Assembly (NCBI RefSeq): GCF_900169785.1 | Contig: NZ_FWER01000040.1 | Span: 1-49,755, forward strand | From: Rhizobium sullae | GTDB lineage: Bacteria; Pseudomonadota; Alphaproteobacteria; Rhizobiales; Rhizobiaceae | DNA: 49,755 bases | Direction: 5' to 3' | In this document: positions 7,612 to 15,577 of the stretch, piece by piece | Numbering within the stretch: the stretch's first letter is position 1 | Layout of the letters: the number at the start of each line of letters is the position of its first letter | Made by a program: the position numbers and the translations under genes | Notes under the pieces: generated by a model | Told to the model about the DNA's origin: nothing | Databases searched by the model: none | The model's input: only the letters and a program-made list of their open reading frames with translations

Positions 7612-8685
7612 ATGGCAACGATGTCATTTCATGGGCTGAATACACCCGTCGTTCTGGTCGATTTGGATATTGCTGATCGCAATATCCGTCGATTTCAGAA
7701 CTATGCGGATGCACATGGTTTGAAGGTGAGGCCACATATCAAAACGCATAAGCTTCCCGCCATTGCAGAGATGCAGTTGCGGGCAGGTGCGATCGGCATC
7801 ACCTGCCAGAAGCTATCTGAAGCGGAAGCTATGATTGCGGGCAGCCCGGAGATTAGGGATGTTCTGATCACCTACAACATTCTGGGTGCGGAAAAACTGA
7901 AGCATTTGAAAATCCTGGCCCGCAAGGTCGCGTTGAGTGTTGTTGCCGACAACGAGACTGTCATTGATGGACTCTCGTCCGCTTTTGCAAGTGAGCCAAC
8001 GCCGCTCAGGGTCCTTGTCGAATGCAATACAGGCGCAGACCGTTGCGGCGTCGCAAGCCCGGAGGAGGCGTTGTTGCTCGCGCATAAGATCGCCGCCGCA
8101 CCCGGCCTCGTGTTTGGTGGGTTGATGACATACCCCCCGGTGAACGGCGCTGAGGCAGTTGAAAGCTTCATGATGCAAGCGAAAGCTCGCATTGAGGCAA
8201 GTGGCCTCGCAGTCCCGGTGATTACCTCCGGAGGAACCCCTTCAATGATGGACGCAGCCGAAGCGCCCGTAACAACGGAATACCGACCGGGCACCTACGT
8301 CTATAACGATCGATCGCTCGTTTCACGCGGTGCCTGCGGTTGGGAAGACTGCGCGCTGACGGTGCTGGCTACAGTTGTGTCGGTTCCATCAAGCAATCGA
8401 GCAATTATCGACGCCGGCTCGAAGGTGCTTACCTCCGATCTGCTTGGACTTTCTGGTTACGGACATGTGGTCGGTCGGGACGATATCGTAATAGATCAGC
8501 TTTCTGAAGAGCACGGGCGGCTGGTTGCCGACGGGCTAATTGGCCTGAATGTTGGTGACCAAGTCCGCATCGTCCCCAATCACGCTTGCGTTGTCTCCAA
8601 TATGGTTGATCGTCTCGTGGTGGTGAGCGACGGCTTCCAACAGCCGGAGATCTGGCCGGTGGTTGCGCGCGGACAGATTGTTTGA
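7612..8685 (+). CDS. PLP enzyme of the D-threonine aldolase / D-serine dehydratase (DSD1) family
   Basis: A 357-residue fold-type III (alanine racemase-like) enzyme. The PLP lysine is in RPHIKTHK (about Lys44). Near the C-terminus NHACVVSNMVD holds a His-x-Cys pair (about His324 and Cys326) matching the metal site of eukaryote-type D-serine dehydratases. Family members cleave D-threonine, dehydrate D-serine or act on hydroxyaspartates, all releasing or risking imine/enamine intermediates, which fits the RidA gene in the divergent operon. ATG 7612 is preferred (GGAG 11 bases upstream); TTG 7606 and ATG 7621 are also possible. The exact substrate cannot be read from the sequence. Confidence 0.85.
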   Translation: MATMSFHGLNTPVVLVDLDIADRNIRRFQNYADAHGLKVRPHIKTHKLPAIAEMQLRAGAIGITCQKLSEAEAMIAGSPEIRDVLITYNILGAEKLKHLKILARKVALSVVADNETVIDGLSSAFASEPTPLRVLVECNTGADRCGVASPEEALLLAHKIAAAPGLVFGGLMTYPPVNGAEAVESFMMQAKARIEASGLAVPVITSGGTPSMMDAAEAPVTTEYRPGTYVYNDRSLVSRGACGWEDCALTVLATVVSVPSSNRAIIDAGSKVLTSDLLGLSGYGHVVGRDDIVIDQLSEEHGRLVADGLIGLNVGDQVRIVPNHACVVSNMVDRLVVVSDGFQQPEIWPVVARGQIV

Positions 8686-8984
8686 AACGCCGGTCATGCA
8701 AGACCGCCCCTTTCGTACGAGGTCGAGAAGAATTCTCAATCAACCACGCAGGTCGGAAAACAGGCTTTCCGTCATTGTGATTGTGGACGACATCAATGGC
8801 GTTGAATCTCCTGATAGGGAAAACCTCGGCCCTTCCGAATCGACTAAATGTGCCGACGTTAATTAGCATTCGACATTGATAATCGAAGTGCATTGCTGCC
8901 TATTTAACGGTGTCAGCAACCAGAGGGTGCTTCAGCTCCTCCACTAATCTTTGAACCCGGGCATTGGGCGGTGCATCCCAAAAC
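8686..8984. other. Region without a recognised intact gene
   Basis: About 300 bases. On the minus strand an unlisted short frame ending in TAG at 8900-8902 reads DGSPFWDAPPNARVQRLVEE and then LKHPLVADTVK. It looks protein-like and continues from the broken cobW remnant at its right, but I cannot place it in a family. The stretch 8686-8899 shows nothing I can support. Confidence 0.4.
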
Positions 8985-9250
8985 GGCGAGCCATCCATAA
9001 CCATTGTGTCAAGCGTCGACAGTCCGAAAGGCTCCGGCCATTCTCGTCGCGGAAATCGAAGGTCGCTGCAATCGGCAGGGGCTCCGGAATACCCCTCGAT
9101 TCAATCAATAGGTAGGCGAACCGGTTCTGTTCAGCCGCGCACCTCATTGAGCAGGCATCGCGTAACGTGCAACAAATACAGCCATTGGTCATCTCCACCA
9201 GCCGCTCCTGCGTGTGGGGGACAGGGTCGCGCCACCATCGCGTACAACAG
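8985..9250 (-). pseudogene. Broken CobW/COG0523 GTPase fragment
   Basis: A remnant of a CobW-family metal-chaperone GTPase (zinc or cobalt handling). The signature MTNGCICCTLRD is present, with its metal-binding Cys-x-Cys-Cys, followed by YLLIESRGIPEPLPIAATFD and GRSLSD, all in family order. The reading is broken several times. The preceding motif (RDGGATLS, then TQERLVEM) is split by a frameshift near 9217, the segment after CTLRD is shifted twice, and LDTMV appears only in another frame near 9015. Both ends, including the P-loop, are missing. It is a relic of an earlier metal-homeostasis gene. Confidence 0.8.
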
Positions 9251-9361
9251 CGGCGCCGCCGACCGCAGGTGATCCTTTTTGTGGCATGCGGGAGCTTGAA
9301 ATTTCCGGTTCCAATCGCAGGAGAAACTGGACGTCGCGGCTAGTTTGGCCCGATCAGCCCT

Positions 9362-10660
9362 CTAAGAGTCTGCGTGCCGGCGCCTCACACTTCGAACAAA
9401 GATCCAGACAAAGACCACTACGACGGGTACAGACACTCCCAATGCAACGGATGACATTGTCTCGGAGAGGCCATGGCTCAAGGCCTTCGCTGCGTAACTG
9501 AGTAGGCCTATGATATAGTAGGAAATGGCCGCGACCGAGAGACTCTCAACCGTTTGCTGGAGCCGGAGCTGAAGCTTTGCTCGTCGATCCATCGACGCAA
9601 GGAGTGCGGTGTTCTGGCGTGCGAGACCTACGTCAACCCAACTGCGCAGCAAATCTGTCGTCCTCGAAAGCTTGAGCGACAGATTTCCCTGGCGCTCTTC
9701 GAGCGACTTGCACGTGCGCATGGCCGGGGCAAGCCGCCGTTCCAGGAAGGAACCCAATGTCTCGCCGGCAATCGGCTCCTCGCCGAGCGAGGCGATACGT
9801 TCGCTTACGATCGAGTCATAGGCTTTGCTGGCTCCGAACCGATAAAGCGACTGGGCCGCGTTTGCCTCTAGTTCCGATGCCAGCCTCGTTATTTCGGTCA
9901 GCATTCCATCGGCGCTCTCCCACACCTGGCCCCTCATTTCCTGTGTGACTGCGCCCAGAGATTCTTCGATCTGCCGTATCTCTGGGGATAATGACTGGGC
10001 CAGAGGTAGAGCCAGTGTTGCAAGAGTGCGGTAGGTTTCGATGTCAAGGAGGCATTGCACCGTGGCGCCGCGACCGAGGTCGGTGAGACCGCGGTCGATG
10101 AGCAACATGCGGGTCAGACCATCGCCATCCTGCCGAAAATCGGTGGCGACCTCCGCCATACCACCGCGAACGCGGCTTCGACACAGACTTGCGATGTCAA
10201 ATAACGCCAGCGCGTTTTCTGCCGCTGCCCCCTCCGGCCAAATCTCGAGCCGGATACCTGAGATTAGGCTACCTGGAGCGCGGAAGTTCCCTCCAAAGGG
10301 ATGACGTGGAATGGCTCCTCCGAATTCCGTCGCTGCAGGCCCGTCCCAGAACCATGTCGAGAACTCCGTATGTCTTTCCCAGCGCAACGTCCCTTGGCCC
10401 CATTGCACTGCGCAATGTCTAGAGGCTCGATCTGGCACCGCCGCCCCTTGGGAGCGTGCAAGATCCTCGATTGCCTCTTGATGGCTGGCTTGGCCAGACT
10501 CCATCAAAAAAGCCAGTTGAAGGATCACCCGCGGGCACGTAACTGCCACGAACGGGCGCGCGTGGATCTCGCCCAGCGCCTGGCTGCGGTTTTCCGCAAT
10601 TGGGAACGAGAGCCGTGCAGGGGAGCCGATACTGCTCGATGTCGCCCGTGTTTTCGCCAC
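9362..10660 (-). CDS. DUF3422 family membrane protein
   Basis: A 432-residue protein that starts at GTG 10658-10660 behind GGAGGGGAGAG. The opening ALGEIHARPFVAV is the family hallmark. A long soluble region follows, with helical, probably coiled-coil stretches (about residues 230-350). Near the C-terminus are two membrane helices, the first containing SYYIIGLLSYAAKAL, with a basic tail RSVRRRHADS that should face the cytoplasm. DUF3422 proteins are common in alpha- and betaproteobacteria and have no assigned function. It is intact although both neighbours are decayed. Confidence 0.85.
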   Translation of the reverse strand: MAKTRATSSSIGSPARLSFPIAENRSQALGEIHARPFVAVTCPRVILQLAFLMESGQASHQEAIEDLARSQGAAVPDRASRHCAVQWGQGTLRWERHTEFSTWFWDGPAATEFGGAIPRHPFGGNFRAPGSLISGIRLEIWPEGAAAENALALFDIASLCRSRVRGGMAEVATDFRQDGDGLTRMLLIDRGLTDLGRGATVQCLLDIETYRTLATLALPLAQSLSPEIRQIEESLGAVTQEMRGQVWESADGMLTEITRLASELEANAAQSLYRFGASKAYDSIVSERIASLGEEPIAGETLGSFLERRLAPAMRTCKSLEERQGNLSLKLSRTTDLLRSWVDVGLARQNTALLASMDRRAKLQLRLQQTVESLSVAAISYYIIGLLSYAAKALSHGLSETMSSVALGVSVPVVVVFVWIFVRSVRRRHADS

Positions 10661-10921
10661 CTATCTCTCCCCTCCAACTTCGTCGACTTGATGATCTAGG
10701 TCGGCGGGATCTTCATAGACCGGGACGGCACCGGCATCCTCGAGCTTCGCAGTATATGGTCTCACTTCCCGCTCTCCAATTGGCACTGACAGACACCGGC
10801 GCGGCGAGATCATCAGTCTCGCATAGCCGCAGGTCGACGCTGACGACAGCGGCCTGAGACTTCAAGAGAGCAAGGAAGGTGCACCGGGTCAAGTTCAGTC
10901 GAACGAGTTGCTCACGCACAG
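10661..10921. other. Region without a recognised intact gene, upstream of the DUF3422 gene
   Basis: On the minus strand, a frame ending in TAG just before the DUF3422 start reads TAKLEDAGAVPVYEDPADLD and then HQVDEVGGER. This looks like the genuine tail of a lost enzyme, whose body has been replaced by the decayed vapB region upstream. I do not recognise the family. The minus-strand frame to 10713 that continues from the vapB remnant shows no further antitoxin or toxin homology. Confidence 0.4.
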
Positions 10922-11067
10922 CAGCTGGCGCAATTAACCGATAAGGCAACCGGCTGCGGCCGATCTTGAGAATGTCGACCTGATGCACGTCTTCGGGAAA
11001 GGGCGACAGGCTTAGGAAGCCGGGCCGCTTGGCTGCGATTGCTGATGAAAACCGTGGCATTGGTCAT
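10922..11067 (-). pseudogene. Frameshifted VapB-type antitoxin remnant, no VapC toxin
   Basis: ATG 11065-11067 behind GGAGGTACGCC starts MTNATVFISNRSQAARLPKP, the DNA-binding SpoVT/AbrB-like opening of VapB antitoxins. After PVAL the frame is lost by one extra T in CTTTCCC (near 11000). In the next frame the family continues as PEDVHQVDILKIGRSR and then LIAPA. The normal C-terminal toxin-binding tail is not recognisable and no PIN-domain toxin gene follows. The intact ribosome site shows the break is fairly recent. An antitoxin fragment able to bind DNA could persist, but more likely this is decay after toxin loss. Confidence 0.75.
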
Positions 11068-11307
11068 GGCGTACCTCCGGCATATCCACTTGGGATAGAC
11101 CAAACTTCGCAACTCTTGAATTACAGGGGCGTCGCGCTTCGGGCCACGCTCTACTTGCCGCCTATGGCGGCCTGCGAAGGCGGGATCGGGCAATTGACCG
11201 GCGGCACTGCGGCACGGCGTGGCGACGGCAGTTGCGCGCGACACGGCGAGCGGCGTGCCCGCAAGCAGGGCAGGCTGCAAGGGGCGGTCGTCATTGCACC
11301 TGCTCGC
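11068..11307. other. Region with no supported gene
   Basis: This stretch lies between the vapB remnant and the stop of the Lrp-type gene. The long frames on both strands have unnatural composition and no recognisable motif. I see no hairpin or operator that I can support here. Confidence 0.5.
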
Positions 11308-11790
11308 TCATCGCAGTTTACTCAGATCCACTGGACGATTGTTGATGATCGCTTCCATTGAAAAGAAGCCTGTCACCGTCGCAAGGTCGAAATTCGTGAT
11401 CAGCTTCTGATAGAACGCATCGTAGCCGGACATGCCTTTCGTCACGACCTTGATCAGATAGTCCCACTCCCCACCAATCCGATAGAAATCGATTACCTCC
11501 GGCAGCCGTTCGACATGAGCACGGAAGCTTTCACTCCACTCCTTTGAATGGTGGCGAGTGCGGATCATCACGAAGACGGTCAGGTCGAGCCCAAGCGCTT
11601 GGAGGTCGATATCGCTGTGCGATCCACGTATCAGACCGAGCGAGTGGAGGCGCTGGAGCCGCCGCCAGCAAGCATTTTGAGACAGTCCGACCTTTTCCGC
11701 CAAATCACGCTGCGAGAGGTTCGCGTCGATCTGCATGGCCGTCAAAATCTTCATATCAAATGTGTCGACTTTATTTAAAGTATCGATCAT
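11308..11790 (-). CDS. Lrp/AsnC-family transcriptional regulator
   Basis: A 160-residue regulator. It has an N-terminal helix-turn-helix (DANLSQRDLAEKVGLSQNAC, then WRRLQRLHSLGLIRG) and a C-terminal RAM effector domain (LTVFVMIRT through EVIDFYRIGGEWDYLIKVV). These proteins usually bind amino acids and form octamers. It is divergent from a cysteine-desulfurase-like operon with 100 bases between starts, so cysteine or a related sulfur amino acid is the likely signal and that operon the likely target. ATG 11788-11790 has only a weak ribosome site. Confidence 0.92.
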   Translation of the reverse strand: MIDTLNKVDTFDMKILTAMQIDANLSQRDLAEKVGLSQNACWRRLQRLHSLGLIRGSHSDIDLQALGLDLTVFVMIRTRHHSKEWSESFRAHVERLPEVIDFYRIGGEWDYLIKVVTKGMSGYDAFYQKLITNFDLATVTGFFSMEAIINNRPVDLSKLR

Positions 11791-11816
11791 GTGACACGTC
11801 TTTTGCGAAAATTGGC

Positions 11817-11836
11817 AGAAAATAAGTGATTTTTCT
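11817..11836. promoter_or_regulatory. Candidate Lrp/AsnC operator
   Basis: AGAAAAT, five bases and ATTTTTCT form an AT-rich inverted repeat in the short divergent promoter region between the Lrp-type gene and the sulfur operon. It resembles the symmetrical AT-rich sites of Lrp proteins (AG arms around an AT core). The repeat is seen; binding is inferred. Confidence 0.45.
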
Positions 11837-11890
11837 CACGGTGGAGCAGATTACAATCTGTGTCAATATCCCGAGCCAAGGAGAATGACC

Positions 11891-13390
11891 GTGGAAGCCG
11901 TTCGCCCAGCGACAAGTCAGACCGAAACCCCTCTTTCCAGGTTCCGCCAGAGTCTGAGAAATGCAGGCGTGACTGCCGAACTTAGAGATGGACTCGTCGG
12001 CGCGACCGCGAAAATAGCCGGGCCTTACGGGGAAAAGGACCTGGTTTACGCCGACTATGTCGCATCAGGCCGCGCACTCCATCAGATCGAGCACTTCGTC
12101 CTGGAGGAGGTGCTTCCCTATTACGCCAACAGTCACACGGAAGCTTCTTACTGCGGAGGTTTCATGACCCGGATGCGGCGGGAGGCACGCGCGCTGATCG
12201 GCGGGTTCTGCGGTGCCACCGAACGGCATGCCGTGATCTTCACCGGCTCCGGCGCGACGTCGGGGATCAACCGCCTCGTCAAGCTGTTCGGTGTTGCCGA
12301 AGCTGCCGCCGCGGGCAAGCGCCCCCGGATCATTATCGGCCCCTATGAGCATCACTCCAATATTCTGCCCTGGCGGGAGAGCGGAGCAGAGATCGTTGAG
12401 ATCGCCGAGCATGGGTCCGGCGGGCCTGACCTGTCCCTTCTCAAAGAGGCGCTGCGGGACGGATCGCCAGATCTGACGATATGCAGCCTGTCTGCTGCAT
12501 CGAATATCACAGGCATCACCAGCGATGTCGCGACAATCACAGCGATGGTGAAGGCTGCCGGTGCAAAGATGATTTGGGACTACGCGGGCGCAGGCCCCTA
12601 CGTGCCGATTTCCATGTCGCCCGCCGCTGATGCGGAGATCGACGCCATCGTTGTCTCACCTCACAAATTCATCGGCGGTCCCGGCGCCTCCGGGATCTTG
12701 ATCCTCCGTCGAGACGCGCTTTCGACGAATAAACCGTCGTGGCCAGGCGGCGGGACGGTGAAGTTCGTCTCGCCGAAGACGCATGATTACAGTGACAGTC
12801 TTGAGTCCCGCGAGGAAGCCGGCACGCCGAACGTGGTCGGCGACATACGTGCCGCGCTGGCCTTCATCGTCAAGGATGCGATCGGGCTTGATACGATGGT
12901 AAGGCGCAATCGCGAGCTTGCGCAGCGTGCATTCAGCGCTTGGAAGGACGTGCCGCAACTGGAGCTCCTCGGTCTATCCGACCCCGACCGGCTGCCGATT
13001 TTTTCCTTCCGGGTGAAAAACGCAAAGGGCGGGTATGTCCACCAGCAGTTGATCACGCGCATGCTGAGCGACCGGTTTGGTATCCAGGCCCGTGGTGGCT
13101 GCGCCTGTGCCGGACCATACGTCCATCGACTGTTGTCGATCGATGACCAGCAGTCCGAGGAGATAAGGCAAGCCATTCTCTTCGGAGAGGAGATCAAGAA
13201 ACCCGGCTTCATCCGGCTGAATTTCAGCGTTCTGCTGCCGGACGAGAAGGTACAATTCATTCTCGATTCAGTGGCGCAGATCGCGGCCGACGCAACGACC
13301 TTCGAATCCGACTACGACGTCGATCCACACCGGGCTAGATTCTTTCCGCGAGCCGCAGCCACAGAAGGCACAGCCTATGCGAAAGCCTGA
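11891..13390 (+). CDS. Aminotransferase class V / cysteine-desulfurase-like PLP enzyme
   Basis: A protein of about 499 residues. The PLP lysine is in SPHKFIGGPG (about Lys259) and the upstream histidine motif is EHHSNILPWRE. In the C-terminal domain RGGCACAGPY holds Cys404 and Cys406 on the loop that carries the catalytic cysteine in NifS/SufS enzymes. It should remove sulfur from cysteine, or a relative, as a persulfide. It is about 90 residues longer than SufS, with an N-terminal extension. GTG 11891 is preferred because GGAG lies 7 bases upstream; ATG 11885 is only one base from that site. Its gene overlaps the next by 14 bases. It is not in an iron-sulfur assembly operon, so a catabolic role is likely. 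Confidence 0.85.
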   Translation: MEAVRPATSQTETPLSRFRQSLRNAGVTAELRDGLVGATAKIAGPYGEKDLVYADYVASGRALHQIEHFVLEEVLPYYANSHTEASYCGGFMTRMRREARALIGGFCGATERHAVIFTGSGATSGINRLVKLFGVAEAAAAGKRPRIIIGPYEHHSNILPWRESGAEIVEIAEHGSGGPDLSLLKEALRDGSPDLTICSLSAASNITGITSDVATITAMVKAAGAKMIWDYAGAGPYVPISMSPAADAEIDAIVVSPHKFIGGPGASGILILRRDALSTNKPSWPGGGTVKFVSPKTHDYSDSLESREEAGTPNVVGDIRAALAFIVKDAIGLDTMVRRNRELAQRAFSAWKDVPQLELLGLSDPDRLPIFSFRVKNAKGGYVHQQLITRMLSDRFGIQARGGCACAGPYVHRLLSIDDQQSEEIRQAILFGEEIKKPGFIRLNFSVLLPDEKVQFILDSVAQIAADATTFESDYDVDPHRARFFPRAAATEGTAYAKA

Positions 13391-14255
13391 AGTCGCTGGG
13401 TTCTACGATACTCGCACGGGCAGTATCCAGTATGTCGTTGCATGCCCGAGTACGCGTAAATGCGCCATCATCGATCCAGTGCTCGACTTTGACGAAAAGT
13501 CTGGCTCGACAGCAACGACAAATGCGGACCGTATCCTTGACTATGTCAACAGCCACGATCTGACGCTCGAGTGGATTCTGGATACCCATCCGCATGCCGA
13601 TCACTTTTCGGCTGCACGTTATCTCAAGTCACACACCGGCGCGCCGACAGCGATCGGCGAGCATGTGACGGAAGTGCAGAAGATCTGGCAACAGATCTAT
13701 AACTGGCCGGATCTCGCCTGCGACGGCTCACAATGGGATCGGCTGTTTTGCGACGGCGAGACATTCAACATCGGTGAATTGCAAGCCCGCGTCATGCATT
13801 CGCCAGGACATACATTGGCGTCGATCAGCTATGTCATCGGCGATGCAGCGTTCATTCACGACACACTTTTCATGCCCGATAGCGGCTCTGCCCGCGCAGA
13901 TTTTCCAGGCGGCAGTGCAGCCAGCCTGTGGCACTCAATTCAGGACATTTTGAGCCTACCCGACCAAACCCGCCTCTTCACCGGGCATGACTATATGCCG
14001 GGGGGGCGCCAGGCTCTGTGGGAGAGTTCGGTGGCGGACCAGAAGGAAAAAAACCCGCACGTGGCCGGCCAATCAGAGAGGGACTTCATCAGACTTCGAG
14101 AGACCCGCGACAGGACATTGCCGATGCCAACGCTCATCTTGCATGCGCTACAGGTCAATATCCGTGGAGGGGAATTGCCTCAGGCCGAGGAAAATGGCCG
14201 GCGTTATCTGAAGATCCCGCTCGACGCGCTGCCAGGATCGGTCTGGGGTTCGTAA
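13377..14255 (+). CDS. MBL-fold hydrolase, persulfide-dioxygenase-like (ETHE1/Blh type)
   Basis: A 292-residue metallo-beta-lactamase-fold protein. The metal ligands are in DTHPHADH (His71, His73, Asp75, His76), HSPGHT (His145) and FTGHDY (His204). DSGSARADFPGG is the stretch typical of the ETHE1/BigR-associated group, which oxidises glutathione persulfide to sulfite. No rhodanese domain is fused. It overlaps the end of the desulfurase-like gene by 14 bases and is followed four bases later by the exporter gene, an order that fits persulfide, then sulfite, then export. Confidence 0.88.
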   Translation: MRKPEVAGFYDTRTGSIQYVVACPSTRKCAIIDPVLDFDEKSGSTATTNADRILDYVNSHDLTLEWILDTHPHADHFSAARYLKSHTGAPTAIGEHVTEVQKIWQQIYNWPDLACDGSQWDRLFCDGETFNIGELQARVMHSPGHTLASISYVIGDAAFIHDTLFMPDSGSARADFPGGSAASLWHSIQDILSLPDQTRLFTGHDYMPGGRQALWESSVADQKEKNPHVAGQSERDFIRLRETRDRTLPMPTLILHALQVNIRGGELPQAEENGRRYLKIPLDALPGSVWGS

Positions 14256-14259
14256 CGAA

Positions 14260-15042
14260 GTGGATGGTTCTCTCCAGCAGCTTTTACTCGCGATCGGTTC
14301 AGGATCGCTGATCGGATGTACGCTCGGTCTGATTGGCGGAGGCGGGTCGATCCTCGCCACGCCCCTGTTGATCTACGTCGTCGGGATGCGCGATGTTCAT
14401 ATGGCGATCGGGACCGGCGCCCTTGGCGTTTCGGTCAACGCCTACCTCAACCTGGCCGGTCATGCCATTAAGGGCCATGTGTGGTGGCGATGCGCTGTTA
14501 TCTTCGCGATCACCGGTTCACTCGGCGCCTATTTGGGTTCGAGCCTTGGAAAGATCGCCGAGGGGCAAAGCCTGCTCTTCATGTTCGGCCTATTGATGAT
14601 GTTCGTCAGTGTTGTCATGCGAAAGACGAGGAGCCAGGCAGATGTCACAGCACAATCGCTGACGACCCGGACGCATGGGAAGACGAGCTTGGTTGCGCTT
14701 GCAACCGGACTGAGCTCGGGCTTTTTCGGAATAGGCGGTGGCTTCCTCATCGTCCCGGGCCTCTTACTCTCCACCGGCATGCCCCTCATCAATGCGGTCG
14801 GCACGTCACTTCTCGCTGTTGGCACTTTCGGTCTGATGACGGCCGCAAACTATGCCGCGTCTGGCTTTGTCGATTGGCTGACCGCCGGATACTTTATTGC
14901 CGGCGGCATTGGTGGCGGAATTGTCGGCACCATAGCCGCCAGTCGGCTGGCAACCCATCGAAACGCACTTGCCCAGATCTTCCGGTGGGTCGTCTTCTGC
15001 GTCAGCCTTTATGTTTTATGGCGCAGCTACGCCGCATTTTAG
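14260..15042 (+). CDS. TauE/SafE family sulfite (anion) exporter
   Basis: A 260-residue membrane protein with about eight hydrophobic segments in two halves. The family motifs are GCTLGLIGGGGSILATPLL in the first half and GLSSGFFGIGGGFLIVPGLL in the second, the internal repeat of TauE/SafE. Members export sulfite, sulfoacetate or other small organic anions. The start is GTG 14260, four bases after the hydrolase stop, so the three genes form one operon; sulfite made by the hydrolase is the natural candidate cargo. Confidence 0.9.
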   Translation: MDGSLQQLLLAIGSGSLIGCTLGLIGGGGSILATPLLIYVVGMRDVHMAIGTGALGVSVNAYLNLAGHAIKGHVWWRCAVIFAITGSLGAYLGSSLGKIAEGQSLLFMFGLLMMFVSVVMRKTRSQADVTAQSLTTRTHGKTSLVALATGLSSGFFGIGGGFLIVPGLLLSTGMPLINAVGTSLLAVGTFGLMTAANYAASGFVDWLTAGYFIAGGIGGGIVGTIAASRLATHRNALAQIFRWVVFCVSLYVLWRSYAAF

Positions 15043-15049
15043 TGCTGCT

Positions 15050-15372
15050 CGCCGCACCGACCCGTTTCGGCGCAGTCCCAGCACCTCGTTGCTCCTCTCG
15101 AACGGGAAGATCCGTCCATCACTGGGCGGATTTGACCCCCCTCGATCAGGGAGGTGATGTTTCCGAGCTGCCCGCCGTTCGCTGTCACGCAGAGAAACGA
15201 ATAGTCGATCCTTTGGGGGGCGTTTAGATTTTCTCCTAATGCTGGAGCTCAGCAGGCGCATGACCTGTCGACGCAGCCAGCCGTCGCCGTTCTGCCTCGC
15301 GAAGCCCGGATCGGGCGGACCGGGAATCGAGATCGGCTTCCCGCCCGGCTTCATCCCGAGCCTGATCTCCAA
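15050..15372 (-). pseudogene. Remnant of a zinc-binding-type NADPH:quinone oxidoreductase (MDR)
   Basis: C-terminal third of a medium-chain dehydrogenase/reductase, broken by frameshifts. One frame reads LGMKPGGKPISIPGPPDPGF and VMRLLSSSIRRKSK, matching the family's KPGGKL and LLS-x-x-IRRKAK segments. A second frame continues as YSFLCVTANGGQLGNITSL and EGGQIRPVMD, and a third as GRIFPFERSNEVLG, matching the usual PVVDKVFPFEQTNEAL ending. The N-terminal part is absent. It separates the sulfur operon from the next gene pair and shows that the DNA between them has been rearranged. Confidence 0.8.
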
Positions 15373-15577
15373 GGTTGGGGGAGAATATCAGCTGCCTGGC
15401 GCCGTCGCGACAGACTTTCTCGTTGAAGGCAACAATCGATGAGCCGATGGCGCCCCGCCAGAACCGGCGCCAAATCCGATTGGACTACGCCGCAAAGGCG
15501 CCTATCTTCAGGGTTGCCGTCTTCCAATCCTGGAACCCTCGACCGATTGACACGCCAACCAGCACAGGCACCCATCC
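15373..15577. other. Leader region of the thiamine-diphosphate enzyme gene
   Basis: About 200 bases between the quinone-oxidoreductase remnant and ATG 15578. A plus-strand frame of 68 codons ends in TGA overlapping the ATG (ATGA), but its sequence is not protein-like. No operator or terminator that I can support. Confidence 0.4.

Noticed and set aside
10713..11060. 115-codon minus-strand frame as an independent gene
   Set aside because: Its first part is the shifted half of the vapB remnant and the rest has no recognisable features.
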